From: Thalassobaculum_A sp040219215
Lineage (GTDB): Bacteria; Pseudomonadota; Alphaproteobacteria; Thalassobaculales; Thalassobaculaceae
Length of the DNA: 64,000 bases
Assembly: GCF_040219215.1 (NCBI RefSeq)
Contig: NZ_JAVJSX010000044.1
Span: forward strand, 305,988-369,987
Direction of reading: 5' to 3'
The notes under the pieces are model-generated. The model was given only the letters and a program-made list of their open reading frames with translations, was not told the DNA's origin and made no database searches. Position numbers and translations under genes: made by a program. Positions 25,603-33,283 of the stretch are shown piece after piece. Each line of letters begins with the position of its first letter. Position 1 is the first letter of the stretch.

Positions 25603-25840
25603 GGTTGGCGATGGTATCGGCCGTCGCTGCGTTCGGCTAGCGATCGAGGCCGGTCAGTGGATCAGGCGCTCGGTCGGATTGCCGCGGGAGTTGGATGGAG
25701 GTAGTGCGGCGGCAACTCCACGGACGGTGTTCGGCCCTCGCTGTCCGCGTTGAGTTCTACCGTATTCACCGGCTCCAGGCCGGACTCGCGCACCGATCGG
25801 AGTTGCCCTCTCCCGATACCAAACCTTCGGCACTGCAACA

Positions 25841-25869
25841 TTGCCGCATGGGTGCCATTCTGCTAAGTT
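25841..25869 (+). promoter_or_regulatory. Candidate sigma-70 promoter for gyrA
   Basis: TTGCCG (25841-25846), a 17-base spacer and TAAGTT (25864-25869), 83 bases upstream of the gyrA start. The hexamers are moderate matches only. Confidence 0.3.
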
Positions 25870-25952
25870 TTCACGAAGCATAGCCGCGCCTGATTCGGCG
25901 CCGCAAAGGCCATTCCCGGCCCCTTGCAGCCACCTGCTCCGGAACCCCTCGG

Positions 25953-28733
25953 TTGTCCGACATCTCATCCGCTCATCACGACATCGCCCCGGTCTCCATC
26001 GAAGACGAGATGCGGCGTTCGTACCTCGATTACGCCATGAGCGTGATCGTGTCGCGCGCATTGCCCGACGTCCGCGACGGCCTCAAGCCGGTGCATCGCC
26101 GCATCCTCTACGCCATGAAGGTCGGCGGTTACGACTGGACGCGTCCGTACCGTAAATCGGCGCGCATCGTCGGCGACGTGATGGGTCAGTACCACCCGCA
26201 CGGCGACAGCGCGATCTATGACGCCATGGTCCGGATGGCGCAGGACTTCTCGATGCGCCTGCCGCTGGTCGACGGCCAGGGCAACTTCGGTTCGATGGAC
26301 GGCGATCCGCCGGCGGCCATGCGCTACACCGAGGCGCGTCTCGCCAAAGCGGCAGAGGGACTGCTGCGCGATATCGACAAGGAAACCGTCGACTACATCC
26401 CGAACTACGACGAGACGACCGAGGAGCCCTCGGTTCTTCCCGCCGAATACCCGAACCTGCTGGTCAACGGCGCCGGCGGCATCGCGGTCGGCATGGCGAC
26501 CAACATTCCGCCGCACAATCTCGGCGAAGTGGTCGATGCCTGCCTGGCGATGCTGGACAATCCTGGCATCACCATCGACGAGTTGATCGCCCTGGTTCCG
26601 GGACCGGACTTCCCGACCGGTGGGCTGATACTCGGCCGCTCCGGGATCCGCGAGGCCTACCACACCGGCCGCGGCTCGGTGGTCATGCGCGGCCGGGCCG
26701 AGATCGAGGAGATTCGCAAGGACCGCTTTGCGATCGTCGTCACCGAGATCCCGTACCAGATAAACAAGTCGAAACTGATGGAGCGGATCGGCGAAGTCGT
26801 CCGCGACAAGGTGGTCGAAGGCATCTCCGACCTGCGCGACGAGAGCGACCGGGATGGCGTGCGCGTGGTCATCGAGCTCAAGCGTGACGCAATCGGCGAA
26901 GTCGTGCTGAACCAGCTGTACCGCTACACGCAGCTGCAGACCAGCTTCGGTGTCAACATGCTGGCGCTGAACCGCGGCCGGCCCGTGCAGATGAACCTGC
27001 GCGACGTGATCTTCGCGTTCGTCGAGTTCCGCGAGGAGGTGATCACCCGGCGGACCCGCTTCCTGCTGCACAAGGCGCGGGAACGCGCCCATGTGCTGGC
27101 CGGGCTGATGGTCGCGATCAACAACCTCGACGCGGTGATCGCGCTGATCCGCGCGGCGCCGGACGCCGGCGAGGCCCGGCGCAAGCTGTGCGAGGCCGCG
27201 TGGCCGGCGACCGATGTCGTCGATTTCATCGCGATCATCGACGATCCGGGGCACCGGGTGACCGAGGACGGCACCTACCAACTGTCCGACGCCCAGGCCC
27301 GTGCGATCCTGGACCTGCGGCTGCAACGCCTGACCGGCATGGAGCGCTCCAAGCTGGTCGACGAGGCGACGGACATTGCCGCCCGGATCAAGGACTACCT
27401 GGAGATCCTGACGTCGCGGCCACGCCTGATGGGCGTGCTGCGCGACGAGCTGCTGCAGACCCGCGAGGCTTGGGCGAACGATCGCCGCACCGAGATCATG
27501 GAAAGCGAGTTCGAGCACGACATCGAGGATCTGATCGCCCGCGAGGACATGGTCGTCACGGTCAGCTACTCCGGCTACATCAAGCGGGTGCCGCTGGCGA
27601 CCTATCGGGCGCAGAAGCGCGGCGGCAAGGGCCGCGCCGGCATGGCGACACGCGACGAGGACTGGGTGCACCGGCTGTACGTGGCGAACAGCCATTCGCC
27701 GATCCTGTTCTTCACCTCGCGTGGTCAGGTCTATCAGCTGAAGACCTATCGGCTGCCCGAAGGCACGCCGCAGTCGCGCGGCCGGCCGATGGTCAATTTG
27801 CTTCCGTTGGAAGAAGGCGAGTGGATCCAGACCGTCATGCCGATGCCGGCCGACGAGTCGAGCTGGGACGGCCTGCACGTGATGTTCGCGACCGCGGCCG
27901 GCACGATCCGGCGGAACGCGCTCAGCGACTTCACCAACATCAACCGTGCCGGTAAGCGAGCGATGAAGCTCGACGAGGGCGACCGCCTGATCGCGGTGAT
28001 GCCGTGCAACGAGGGCGACGATGTCCTGTTGGCGGCGCGTTCCGGCAAGGCGATCCGATTCCAGGTTGCCGACGTCCGGCTGTTCCGTGGCCGGGATTCC
28101 CTCGGCGTCCGTGGCATCCGGCTGGCCAAGGACGACGAGGTGGTCTCCATGTCGATCCTGCGTCACGTCGACTATGAAAGCGTCGACGGCGAGCAGAACG
28201 AGCGTGAGATCTACCTGCGCCAGGCGGCGTGGATCCGGCGCGGCAGCGGCGAGGGGGACGAGGACGCCTCGGCTCCGGAGGTCATGCTGCGCGAGGACCG
28301 CTTCATCGCCCTTGGCGCCGCCGAGGAGTTCGTGCTCTCGGTAACCGAGAAGGGCTACGGCAAGCGGACATCGGCGCACGAGTATCGGGTCACGGGGCGT
28401 GGGGGCCAGGGAATCGCGTCGATGGACGTGACGGCCAAGAACGGGCCGGTGGTGACCGCGTTCCCGGTCACGCCGACCGACCAGATCATGCTGGTCACCG
28501 ACGGCGGCCAGATCATCCGGTGCCCGGTCGACGATATTCGGGTGGCAGCCCGCAAGACCCAGGGCGTGGTGCTGTTCCGGGTAGGCGAGGACGAGAAGGT
28601 GGTTTCGGTGTCCCTGGTGGGCGAGAACGGCGACGACGAGAGCGTCGATGCCGTTGATGACGCTGCGGACGAGGCGGCTGGCGGCGGGTCGGCGGAGGCC
28701 GGGCCCGAGGATCAGGGGGACGCGACGCAATGA
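25953..28733 (+). CDS. gyrA: DNA gyrase subunit A
   Basis: 926 residues. GyrA cuts and rejoins DNA in the gyrase tetramer that introduces negative supercoils. The N-terminus RRSYLDYAMSVIVSRALPDV is diagnostic; the catalytic tyrosine is Y125 in AAMRYTEARL. The quinolone-determining region HPHGDSAIYD has Ser86 and Asp90, the usual sensitive residues. The C-terminal beta-pinwheel begins near residue 530 and has the GyrA box as QKRGGKG, which separates it from ParC. TTG 25953 gives the expected opening MSDISSAHHDIAPV; the first ATG (26010) would remove part of the conserved N-terminus. An acidic tail closes the protein. Its stop overlaps coaD. Confidence 0.96.
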   Translation: MSDISSAHHDIAPVSIEDEMRRSYLDYAMSVIVSRALPDVRDGLKPVHRRILYAMKVGGYDWTRPYRKSARIVGDVMGQYHPHGDSAIYDAMVRMAQDFSMRLPLVDGQGNFGSMDGDPPAAMRYTEARLAKAAEGLLRDIDKETVDYIPNYDETTEEPSVLPAEYPNLLVNGAGGIAVGMATNIPPHNLGEVVDACLAMLDNPGITIDELIALVPGPDFPTGGLILGRSGIREAYHTGRGSVVMRGRAEIEEIRKDRFAIVVTEIPYQINKSKLMERIGEVVRDKVVEGISDLRDESDRDGVRVVIELKRDAIGEVVLNQLYRYTQLQTSFGVNMLALNRGRPVQMNLRDVIFAFVEFREEVITRRTRFLLHKARERAHVLAGLMVAINNLDAVIALIRAAPDAGEARRKLCEAAWPATDVVDFIAIIDDPGHRVTEDGTYQLSDAQARAILDLRLQRLTGMERSKLVDEATDIAARIKDYLEILTSRPRLMGVLRDELLQTREAWANDRRTEIMESEFEHDIEDLIAREDMVVTVSYSGYIKRVPLATYRAQKRGGKGRAGMATRDEDWVHRLYVANSHSPILFFTSRGQVYQLKTYRLPEGTPQSRGRPMVNLLPLEEGEWIQTVMPMPADESSWDGLHVMFATAAGTIRRNALSDFTNINRAGKRAMKLDEGDRLIAVMPCNEGDDVLLAARSGKAIRFQVADVRLFRGRDSLGVRGIRLAKDDEVVSMSILRHVDYESVDGEQNEREIYLRQAAWIRRGSGEGDEDASAPEVMLREDRFIALGAAEEFVLSVTEKGYGKRTSAHEYRVTGRGGQGIASMDVTAKNGPVVTAFPVTPTDQIMLVTDGGQIIRCPVDDIRVAARKTQGVVLFRVGEDEKVVSVSLVGENGDDESVDAVDDAADEAAGGGSAEAGPEDQGDATQ

Positions 28734-29314
28734 CCGAGGCTGCGCAGGCGGAGGATGAACGGATCGGTGTCTATCCGGGCACCTTCGATCCGATCACCAA
28801 GGGCCACATCGACATCATCCGGCGGGCCAGCAAGACCGTCGACCGGCTGATCGTCGCGGTCGCGCGCAACGCCGGGAAGGGGCCACTGTTCAGCCTCGAC
28901 GAACGGGTCGAGATGGTCAAGGACGAGATCGACGACATTCTTGCCCAGAACCGCAAGGATGGCTTTGTCGGCACGATCGACGTCAAGCCGTTCGGCTCGC
29001 TGCTGATGCACTTTGCCGAGAATCAGGGGGCGTCGGTCATCATCCGCGGCCTGCGCGCGGTGTCCGACTTCGAGTACGAGTTCCAGATGGCTGGGATGAA
29101 CGCCCGGTTGAATCCCAAGATCGAGACGCTGTTCCTGATGGCGTCGGACCGTCACCAGTTCATCTCGTCGCGTTTCGTCAAGGAGATCGGGCGTCTCGGC
29201 GGGCCGATCATCGAGTTCGTCACCGCCAGGGTCGCCGAGCGGGTGATGAACCGGTTCGATCGAGACCCGTCCCAGGCCGGTCAGGCGAAACAGACCGGGC
29301 CGTTCGACGATTGA
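28730..29314 (+). CDS. coaD: Phosphopantetheine adenylyltransferase
   Basis: 194 residues, slightly longer than the usual 160-170 because of short N- and C-terminal tails. CoaD transfers AMP from ATP to 4'-phosphopantetheine, the penultimate step of coenzyme A synthesis. The nucleotidyltransferase signature is GVYPGTFDPITKGHIDIIRR, with the TxGH motif; the C-terminal ISSR motif is in HQFISSRFVKEIG, and IIRGLRAVSDFEYEFQMAGM is also conserved. The ATG overlaps the gyrA stop (ATGA 28730-28733). The gyrA-coaD pair is common in alphaproteobacteria. Confidence 0.96.
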   Translation: MTEAAQAEDERIGVYPGTFDPITKGHIDIIRRASKTVDRLIVAVARNAGKGPLFSLDERVEMVKDEIDDILAQNRKDGFVGTIDVKPFGSLLMHFAENQGASVIIRGLRAVSDFEYEFQMAGMNARLNPKIETLFLMASDRHQFISSRFVKEIGRLGGPIIEFVTARVAERVMNRFDRDPSQAGQAKQTGPFDD

Positions 29315-29333
29315 GAAAACGGCCGATAATGAG

Positions 29334-29362
29334 TTGACCTGATGCGGCGGCCTGCCTAGGTT
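29334..29362 (+). promoter_or_regulatory. Candidate sigma-70 promoter for tRNA-Lys
   Basis: TTGACC (29334-29339), a 17-base spacer and TAGGTT (29357-29362). The predicted start lies about 18 bases before the tRNA. Confidence 0.5.
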
Positions 29363-29386
29363 CCGCCCGTCGTAAAGACCCCCTGG

Positions 29387-29462
29387 GGGCGCGTAGCTCA
29401 GTTGGTAGAGCAGCTGACTTTTAATCAGCGGGTCATGGGTTCGAGTCCCGTCGCGCTCACCA
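29387..29462 (+). tRNA. tRNA-Lys (anticodon TTT)
   Basis: 76 nt including encoded CCA. Acceptor GGGCGCG pairs with CGCGCTC (one G-U). The D arm begins TAGCTCAGTTGG, the anticodon stem GCTGA/TCAGC encloses the loop CTTTTAA with anticodon TTT, and the T arm contains GGTTCGAGTCC. It reads AAA and AAG codons. Confidence 0.97.
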
Positions 29463-29557
29463 CTCCTCCGAGGCAATACGAGAGCCTATAACGGCCGTTC
29501 CGCCGGTCTGTTCGTTGGGACAGGATCGTCTGTGCGTTCGGCTTGGTAGACGCGGTG

Positions 29558-29576
29558 CTTGAGCAACCTTGAGCAA
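29558..29576. repeat. Tandem 9-mer direct repeat upstream of the PilZ-like gene
   Basis: CTTGAGCAA occurs at 29558-29566 and again at 29568-29576, a 10-base period, close to one helical turn. It opens an AT-rich stretch that runs to about 29670 and lies about 60 bases upstream of the candidate promoter of the PilZ-like gene. A tandem regulator site is possible. Confidence 0.4.
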
Positions 29577-29636
29577 GGTTACTTGATAGTTTTAGATAAA
29601 ATTAAGCATTGTATCTTTCCGTTTATTTTGCACCGA

Positions 29637-29665
29637 TTGAAACTGCCCCGTCTCCGATCTATAGT
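29637..29665 (+). promoter_or_regulatory. Strong candidate sigma-70 promoter for the PilZ-like gene
   Basis: TTGAAA (29637-29642), exactly 17 bases, then TATAGT (29660-29665). This is the closest match to the sigma-70 consensus in the window, in a distinctly AT-rich setting, 40 bases before the proposed ATG. Confidence 0.6.
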
Positions 29666-29705
29666 TATCCCCAGGTGATTGGATACAGGTGGGGACATCG
29701 CGGCG

Positions 29706-30014
29706 ATGTTCGATTTTCTCAAGACGGCGAGCCGGAAGCCGCCTGCACGGGCGGTTCCGCGCGGACGACCGGCGGAACCGCAGTCCAAGGGCACGGTCAA
29801 GATCGACCGGCACGTGTTCAACGTCCGGGAGTTGAACCGCAAAGGGTTCATCCTGCAGCCATATGACCGCGACGTGATCATCACCGGTCAACGGTTCCGG
29901 TTCGAAATCGATGCTCAGGATGGGGATGACGTCTACAAGGGACGGGCGGAAGCCGTGGTGACCAAGGTGGTCGATGGTGCCCTGGCAGCAGCATTCCTGA
30001 CCAAGTTCTTCTGA
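29706..30014 (+). CDS. PilZ-like small protein with degenerate motifs
   Basis: 102 residues. The segment VFNVRELNRKGFILQPYDRD, then a strand with GQRFRF and a final AEAVVTKVVDGALAAAF, has the strand order of a PilZ domain. The c-di-GMP motifs are missing: there is no RxxxR before the barrel, and the (D/N)xSxxG site reads ELNRKG. If PilZ-like, it probably does not bind c-di-GMP by the classic mode. It begins at ATG 29706 after GGTGGGGAC; in-frame TTG 29679 is less likely. A small unrecognised gene follows 43 bases downstream and may share its promoter. Confidence 0.65.
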   Translation: MFDFLKTASRKPPARAVPRGRPAEPQSKGTVKIDRHVFNVRELNRKGFILQPYDRDVIITGQRFRFEIDAQDGDDVYKGRAEAVVTKVVDGALAAAFLTKFF

Positions 30015-30057
30015 CGCTCGAGTTGTCCGGGATTTGGTTTTCCGACATACTCCCAGC

Positions 30058-30297
30058 ATGTCCGAGCGTGAAAAAGCCCTGCGATTGTTGCGTGCGGTCC
30101 GCAAGCGGATCGACCCCGAGGTCCTGGCCCGGGCCCAGAAGGCAGCGATGATTCAGATTGGCCAGGCTCCGGCGGCGATGAGCGACGCCGATAACGAAGC
30201 GTCCCGGCTGTTCAAGCAGGCCCTTGCCAACGGGGGTGCCCGTCGGGTCGAGATCCTGCGGCATCTTGAACGGAAGTTCCGACACAAGCTGAACTGA
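30058..30297 (+). CDS. Small hypothetical protein
   Basis: 79 residues, not recognised. It is predicted to be entirely helical, with many charged residues: LLRAVRKRIDPEVLARAQKA at the N-terminus and a basic C-terminus ending RHLERKFRHKLN. No signal peptide, membrane segment or cysteine is visible. There is no clear ribosome-binding site before ATG 30058. It lies just after the PilZ-like gene on the same strand, so the two may form a small transcription unit. The codon pattern is GC-rich at third positions like the neighbours, which supports it being real. Confidence 0.6.
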   Translation: MSEREKALRLLRAVRKRIDPEVLARAQKAAMIQIGQAPAAMSDADNEASRLFKQALANGGARRVEILRHLERKFRHKLN

Positions 30298-30321
30298 GAC
30301 CGGCCGAACGACAGGCTTGGG

Positions 30322-31491
30322 CTACTGTGCGTTGCGCCGTTCCACCAGGATGGCTTCGGCCAGGGCATCGATCTCGCTGGTCTGGTTGTAGATCTGGCCG
30401 GACACCCGCGCCCACAACCGACCGGCCAGTGCGTTGATCGGTACCTGGATCCTGTACTCGTCGAGCAGTCGCCGCCGCAGTTCAAGACCATCCGCCTGGG
30501 TTGTACCCAGACCATCCGGCAGGCGCACGGTGATCATGGAACCCGTCAACGCCGGCGGAGATCCGACCTCGGTACCCCAGGCAGCCGCCAGGCGCTGTCC
30601 GGTTTCAACCGCGAAGCGGTGATTGTGTTCTCGAACGCGCTTGGCACCAAAGCCGGCAAGAAACGACAGGGCGTCCGGTAACGCGAGCTGTGCAGAGGCG
30701 TCGCGGGTTCCGACCCAGTCGAATTCGGCCACGAAGCCCTGGCCGAAGCCGTGGCTGATCACCGTTGGGTGCAGTCGGTCGCGGACCGGATCGGCAGCCC
30801 ACAGGAACGCGCAGCCCTTCGAGGCGAACAGCCATTTATGGCAGTTTCCTGTGTACCAGTCGGCACCCAGCGACCGCAGGTCGAGCGGAAGCATCCCGGG
30901 GGCATGCGCGCCGTCGACCAGAGCCAGGGCGCCGGCATCCTTGACCGCTGCGACCATGCGCGCGACCGGAAGCACGACAGCCGTCGGCGAGGTCACATGG
31001 TCGATCACCGCCAGCCGGGTGCGCTTGCTGATGCCAGACGTGAACCCCTCGACGATGCTGTCGTCGGAGTAGACCGGAAACGGCAGGTCGACCTGAACGA
31101 CCACGGCACCGCTGCGCGACGCGATCCAACGCACGGTGTTCTTGACGGCATTGTAGGTCTGGTCGGTGATCAGGATCTCGTCGCCGGGCTTGAACGTCTC
31201 CGACAGGAGGACGGCGTTCACCGCCTGGGTTGCGTTCTCCACCATTGCGACGGCCCGCCCTTCGACACCGAGAAGGGCCGACAGCCGTTCCGCCGCGACC
31301 CGCAGGCCCGGCCGGAACTCCCGCTCCATGAACCGGCTGGGCTCGGCCTCCAGGCGCTCCTGCCAGCGGCGCTGCGCCAGCGTGACCTGCTTCGGCGTGG
31401 CGCCGTAGGAACCGTGGTTCAGGTAGATGGCACCATCTTCAAGCTGGAACAGCCGGCGGACGGGCGAGCCGAAGGCGGGAAGGTCTGACAT
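30322..31491 (-). CDS. Class V aminotransferase, isopenicillin N epimerase-like
   Basis: 389 residues. PLP-dependent fold type I enzyme of the class V group (cysteine desulfurase, IPN epimerase-like). The N-terminal IYLNHGSYGATPKQV is typical of the IPN epimerase-like branch; ENATQAVNAVL is the PLP phosphate region, LVDGAHAPGM contains the PLP-nitrogen Asp and the His, and the Schiff-base lysine is in GNCHKWLFASKG. The substrate is not known; members act on amino acids or sulfur amino acids. ATG 31491 is chosen over a frame extension that runs through the divergent hydrolase promoter. The hydrolase gene is divergent, 106 bases away. Confidence 0.88.
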   Translation of the reverse strand: MSDLPAFGSPVRRLFQLEDGAIYLNHGSYGATPKQVTLAQRRWQERLEAEPSRFMEREFRPGLRVAAERLSALLGVEGRAVAMVENATQAVNAVLLSETFKPGDEILITDQTYNAVKNTVRWIASRSGAVVVQVDLPFPVYSDDSIVEGFTSGISKRTRLAVIDHVTSPTAVVLPVARMVAAVKDAGALALVDGAHAPGMLPLDLRSLGADWYTGNCHKWLFASKGCAFLWAADPVRDRLHPTVISHGFGQGFVAEFDWVGTRDASAQLALPDALSFLAGFGAKRVREHNHRFAVETGQRLAAAWGTEVGSPPALTGSMITVRLPDGLGTTQADGLELRRRLLDEYRIQVPINALAGRLWARVSGQIYNQTSEIDALAEAILVERRNAQ

Positions 31492-31597
31492 GGCGGAATG
31501 GTGGCGCGATTCCGGCGGTCGCGCCAGATCCCAACGCAGATGCGTTCGGACACGCAGCCCTGCTACACTCTCGTCGAGGCAATCCGGAGAGCACACA

Positions 31598-32476
31598 TTG
31601 GCTGGGTTCGACGACTTTGAGGTGCGTGACATCACCACCTCCGGCTCGGTCATTCATCTCCGGGTGGGCGGAAGCGGACCGGCTGTCCTGCTTCTGCACG
31701 GCCATCCCGAAACCCATTTGATGTGGCGCCATCTGGTGCCCGAGCTGGCCCGGCGCTTCACGGTCGTGGCCGCCGATCTGCGAGGATACGGCCAGTCGGG
31801 CAAGCCGCCGACGACCGTCGACCACGCGCCTTATTCCAAACGATCAATGGCGCTGGACATGGCCGAGGTCATGACAGCGCTCGGGCACGAGCGGTTTGCG
31901 GTGGTCGGGCACGATCGGGGAGGGCGAGTGGCCCACCGGTTAGCCCGTGATCATCGCGATCGGGTGAGCAAGCTTGCGGTTCTCGACATCTGCCCGACGC
32001 TCGATATGTACGAGCGTACCGACATGTCGTTCGCCCGGGCCTATTATCACTGGTTCTTTCTGATCCAACCCTATGATCTGCCGGAGCGCATGATCGGCGC
32101 GGACCCGGCATTCTACCTGCGATCAAAGCTGGCATCATCCGCCGCCGCGGATGTGTTTCCCGTGGACGTCGTGGCGGAGTACCTGCGCCACTACGCTCGA
32201 CCGGAAACCATCCACGCCATCTGCGAAGACTATCGCGCGAGTGCCGGGATCGACCTGGAGCATGATAGGGCCGATCGGGACGATCTTCTGGATGTGCCGA
32301 TCCTGGCGTTGTGGGGATCGAAAGGCGTGGTTGCCCGGACCTATGACGTTCTGGATGTCTGGAGATGCTACACAACGGCCGCGGTGTCGGGGGCGCCGTT
32401 GCCTTGCGGGCATTTTCTTCCCGAGGAGGCGCCGGAGGCGACCTTGGCCGCACTCATGCCGTTTTTGGAGAGCTAA
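31598..32476 (+). CDS. Alpha/beta hydrolase, fluoroacetate dehalogenase-like
   Basis: 292 residues from TTG 31598, with GGAGAG (31585-31590) seven bases upstream. The alpha/beta-hydrolase fold has the oxyanion motif LLHGHPETHLMW. All fluoroacetate dehalogenase active-site residues I know are present: nucleophile Asp106 with Arg107 and Arg110 in GHDRGGR (carboxylate binding), Asp130 in LDICPT, the halide pocket His151, Trp152 (YYHWFF) and Tyr212 (CEDYRAS), and the base His272 in CGHFLPEE. The family hydrolyses fluoroacetate or other haloacetates to glycolate. No haloacid transporter or glycolate gene is adjacent; a DUF502 protein gene follows 9 bases downstream. Confidence 0.88.
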   Translation: MAGFDDFEVRDITTSGSVIHLRVGGSGPAVLLLHGHPETHLMWRHLVPELARRFTVVAADLRGYGQSGKPPTTVDHAPYSKRSMALDMAEVMTALGHERFAVVGHDRGGRVAHRLARDHRDRVSKLAVLDICPTLDMYERTDMSFARAYYHWFFLIQPYDLPERMIGADPAFYLRSKLASSAAADVFPVDVVAEYLRHYARPETIHAICEDYRASAGIDLEHDRADRDDLLDVPILALWGSKGVVARTYDVLDVWRCYTTAAVSGAPLPCGHFLPEEAPEATLAALMPFLES

Positions 32477-32485
32477 AGGAGGACC

Positions 32486-33181
32486 ATGACACTCTTCGCA
32501 CGCCTGCGCGCATACTTCTTCGCCGGGATTCTGGTCACCGCACCGATTGGGATCACCCTGTATCTGACATGGCTGATCATCGATTTCGTCGACGGTCAGG
32601 TGACACCGCTGATTCCCGCCCGGTACAATCCCGAGACCTACCTGCCGTTCGGCGTCCCGGGGCTGGGCGTCGTCGTAGCCGTGGTCTTCCTGACGTTGGT
32701 CGGATCCCTGACGGCCGGTTTGGTCGGCCGCTGGGTCGTCCGGCTGACGGACCGCATGATGCAGCGCATGCCGGTCGTGCGAAATGTCCACAGCGCGCTG
32801 AAACAGATCCTCGAGACGGTTCTCGCCCAGCAGTCCAACGCGTTTCGCAAAGTCGTGCTCGTGGAGTACCCGCGGCGCGGCATGTGGGCTCTCGGGTTCC
32901 TGACGGGTGAGACGGTCGGTGAAGTGCAGCACCTGACCGAGGACGACGTCTTGAACGTTTTTCTGCCGACCACGCCGAATCCCACCTCCGGATTTCTGCT
33001 CTTCGTGCCGCGCGATGAAGTGTTCGTGTTGAGCATGACGGTCGAAGAGGGGATCAAGATGGTGGTTTCGGGCGGAATCGTGACTCCGCCGGATCGCCGG
33101 TCAACTGCTGAACAGAACCAACCGGCCATCCCGTCGACTGCCCCGGTTGCCTCGAAACGCCGCCGTCCCCCCGCCGCGTAA
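32486..33181 (+). CDS. DUF502 family membrane protein
   Basis: 231 residues. Two N-terminal membrane helices are visible (about 8-34 and 55-82, the second VPGLGVVVAVVFLTLVGSLT), followed by a soluble domain containing MMQRMPVVRNVHSALKQILE and FLPTTPNPTSGFLLFVPRDE, both hallmarks of DUF502. The tail is Pro/Arg-rich. The function of the family is not known; it is widespread in proteobacteria and related proteins in plants are called COV (continuous vascular ring). It starts 9 bases after the dehalogenase-like gene, with AGGAGG-type ribosome-binding site (AAAGGAGGACC) before ATG 32486. Confidence 0.92.
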   Translation: MTLFARLRAYFFAGILVTAPIGITLYLTWLIIDFVDGQVTPLIPARYNPETYLPFGVPGLGVVVAVVFLTLVGSLTAGLVGRWVVRLTDRMMQRMPVVRNVHSALKQILETVLAQQSNAFRKVVLVEYPRRGMWALGFLTGETVGEVQHLTEDDVLNVFLPTTPNPTSGFLLFVPRDEVFVLSMTVEEGIKMVVSGGIVTPPDRRSTAEQNQPAIPSTAPVASKRRRPPAA

Positions 33182-33283
33182 GATAATTGCCAGGCATCAA
33201 CGGACCGTTAACCAACCTGCGGTAATCAAGGATACCGTCGAGCGTGAGGTTGGACGGCTCGGTATCCGTGTTGCGTGGGTTTG

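Larger units (their letters stand above)
25566..25952. other. Divergent intergenic region upstream of gyrA
   Basis: 387 bases without a gene I can support. It holds the palindrome at 25589-25602 near the dioxygenase gene and a candidate gyrA promoter at 25841-25869. Short open frames in between have no recognisable protein character or ribosome-binding site. Confidence 0.5.

Noticed and set aside
25965..28730. A 921-codon open frame antisense to gyrA
   Set aside because: GyrA on the plus strand is unmistakable; the antisense frame has no recognisable domain.
29387..29705. Integration site of a mobile element at tRNA-Lys
   Set aside because: No integrase, no repeat of the tRNA 3' end and no foreign genes follow, despite the AT-rich stretch.
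33205..33235. CtrA box before the histidine kinase gene
   Set aside because: GTTAACC is present but no second TTAA half-site lies seven bases on.
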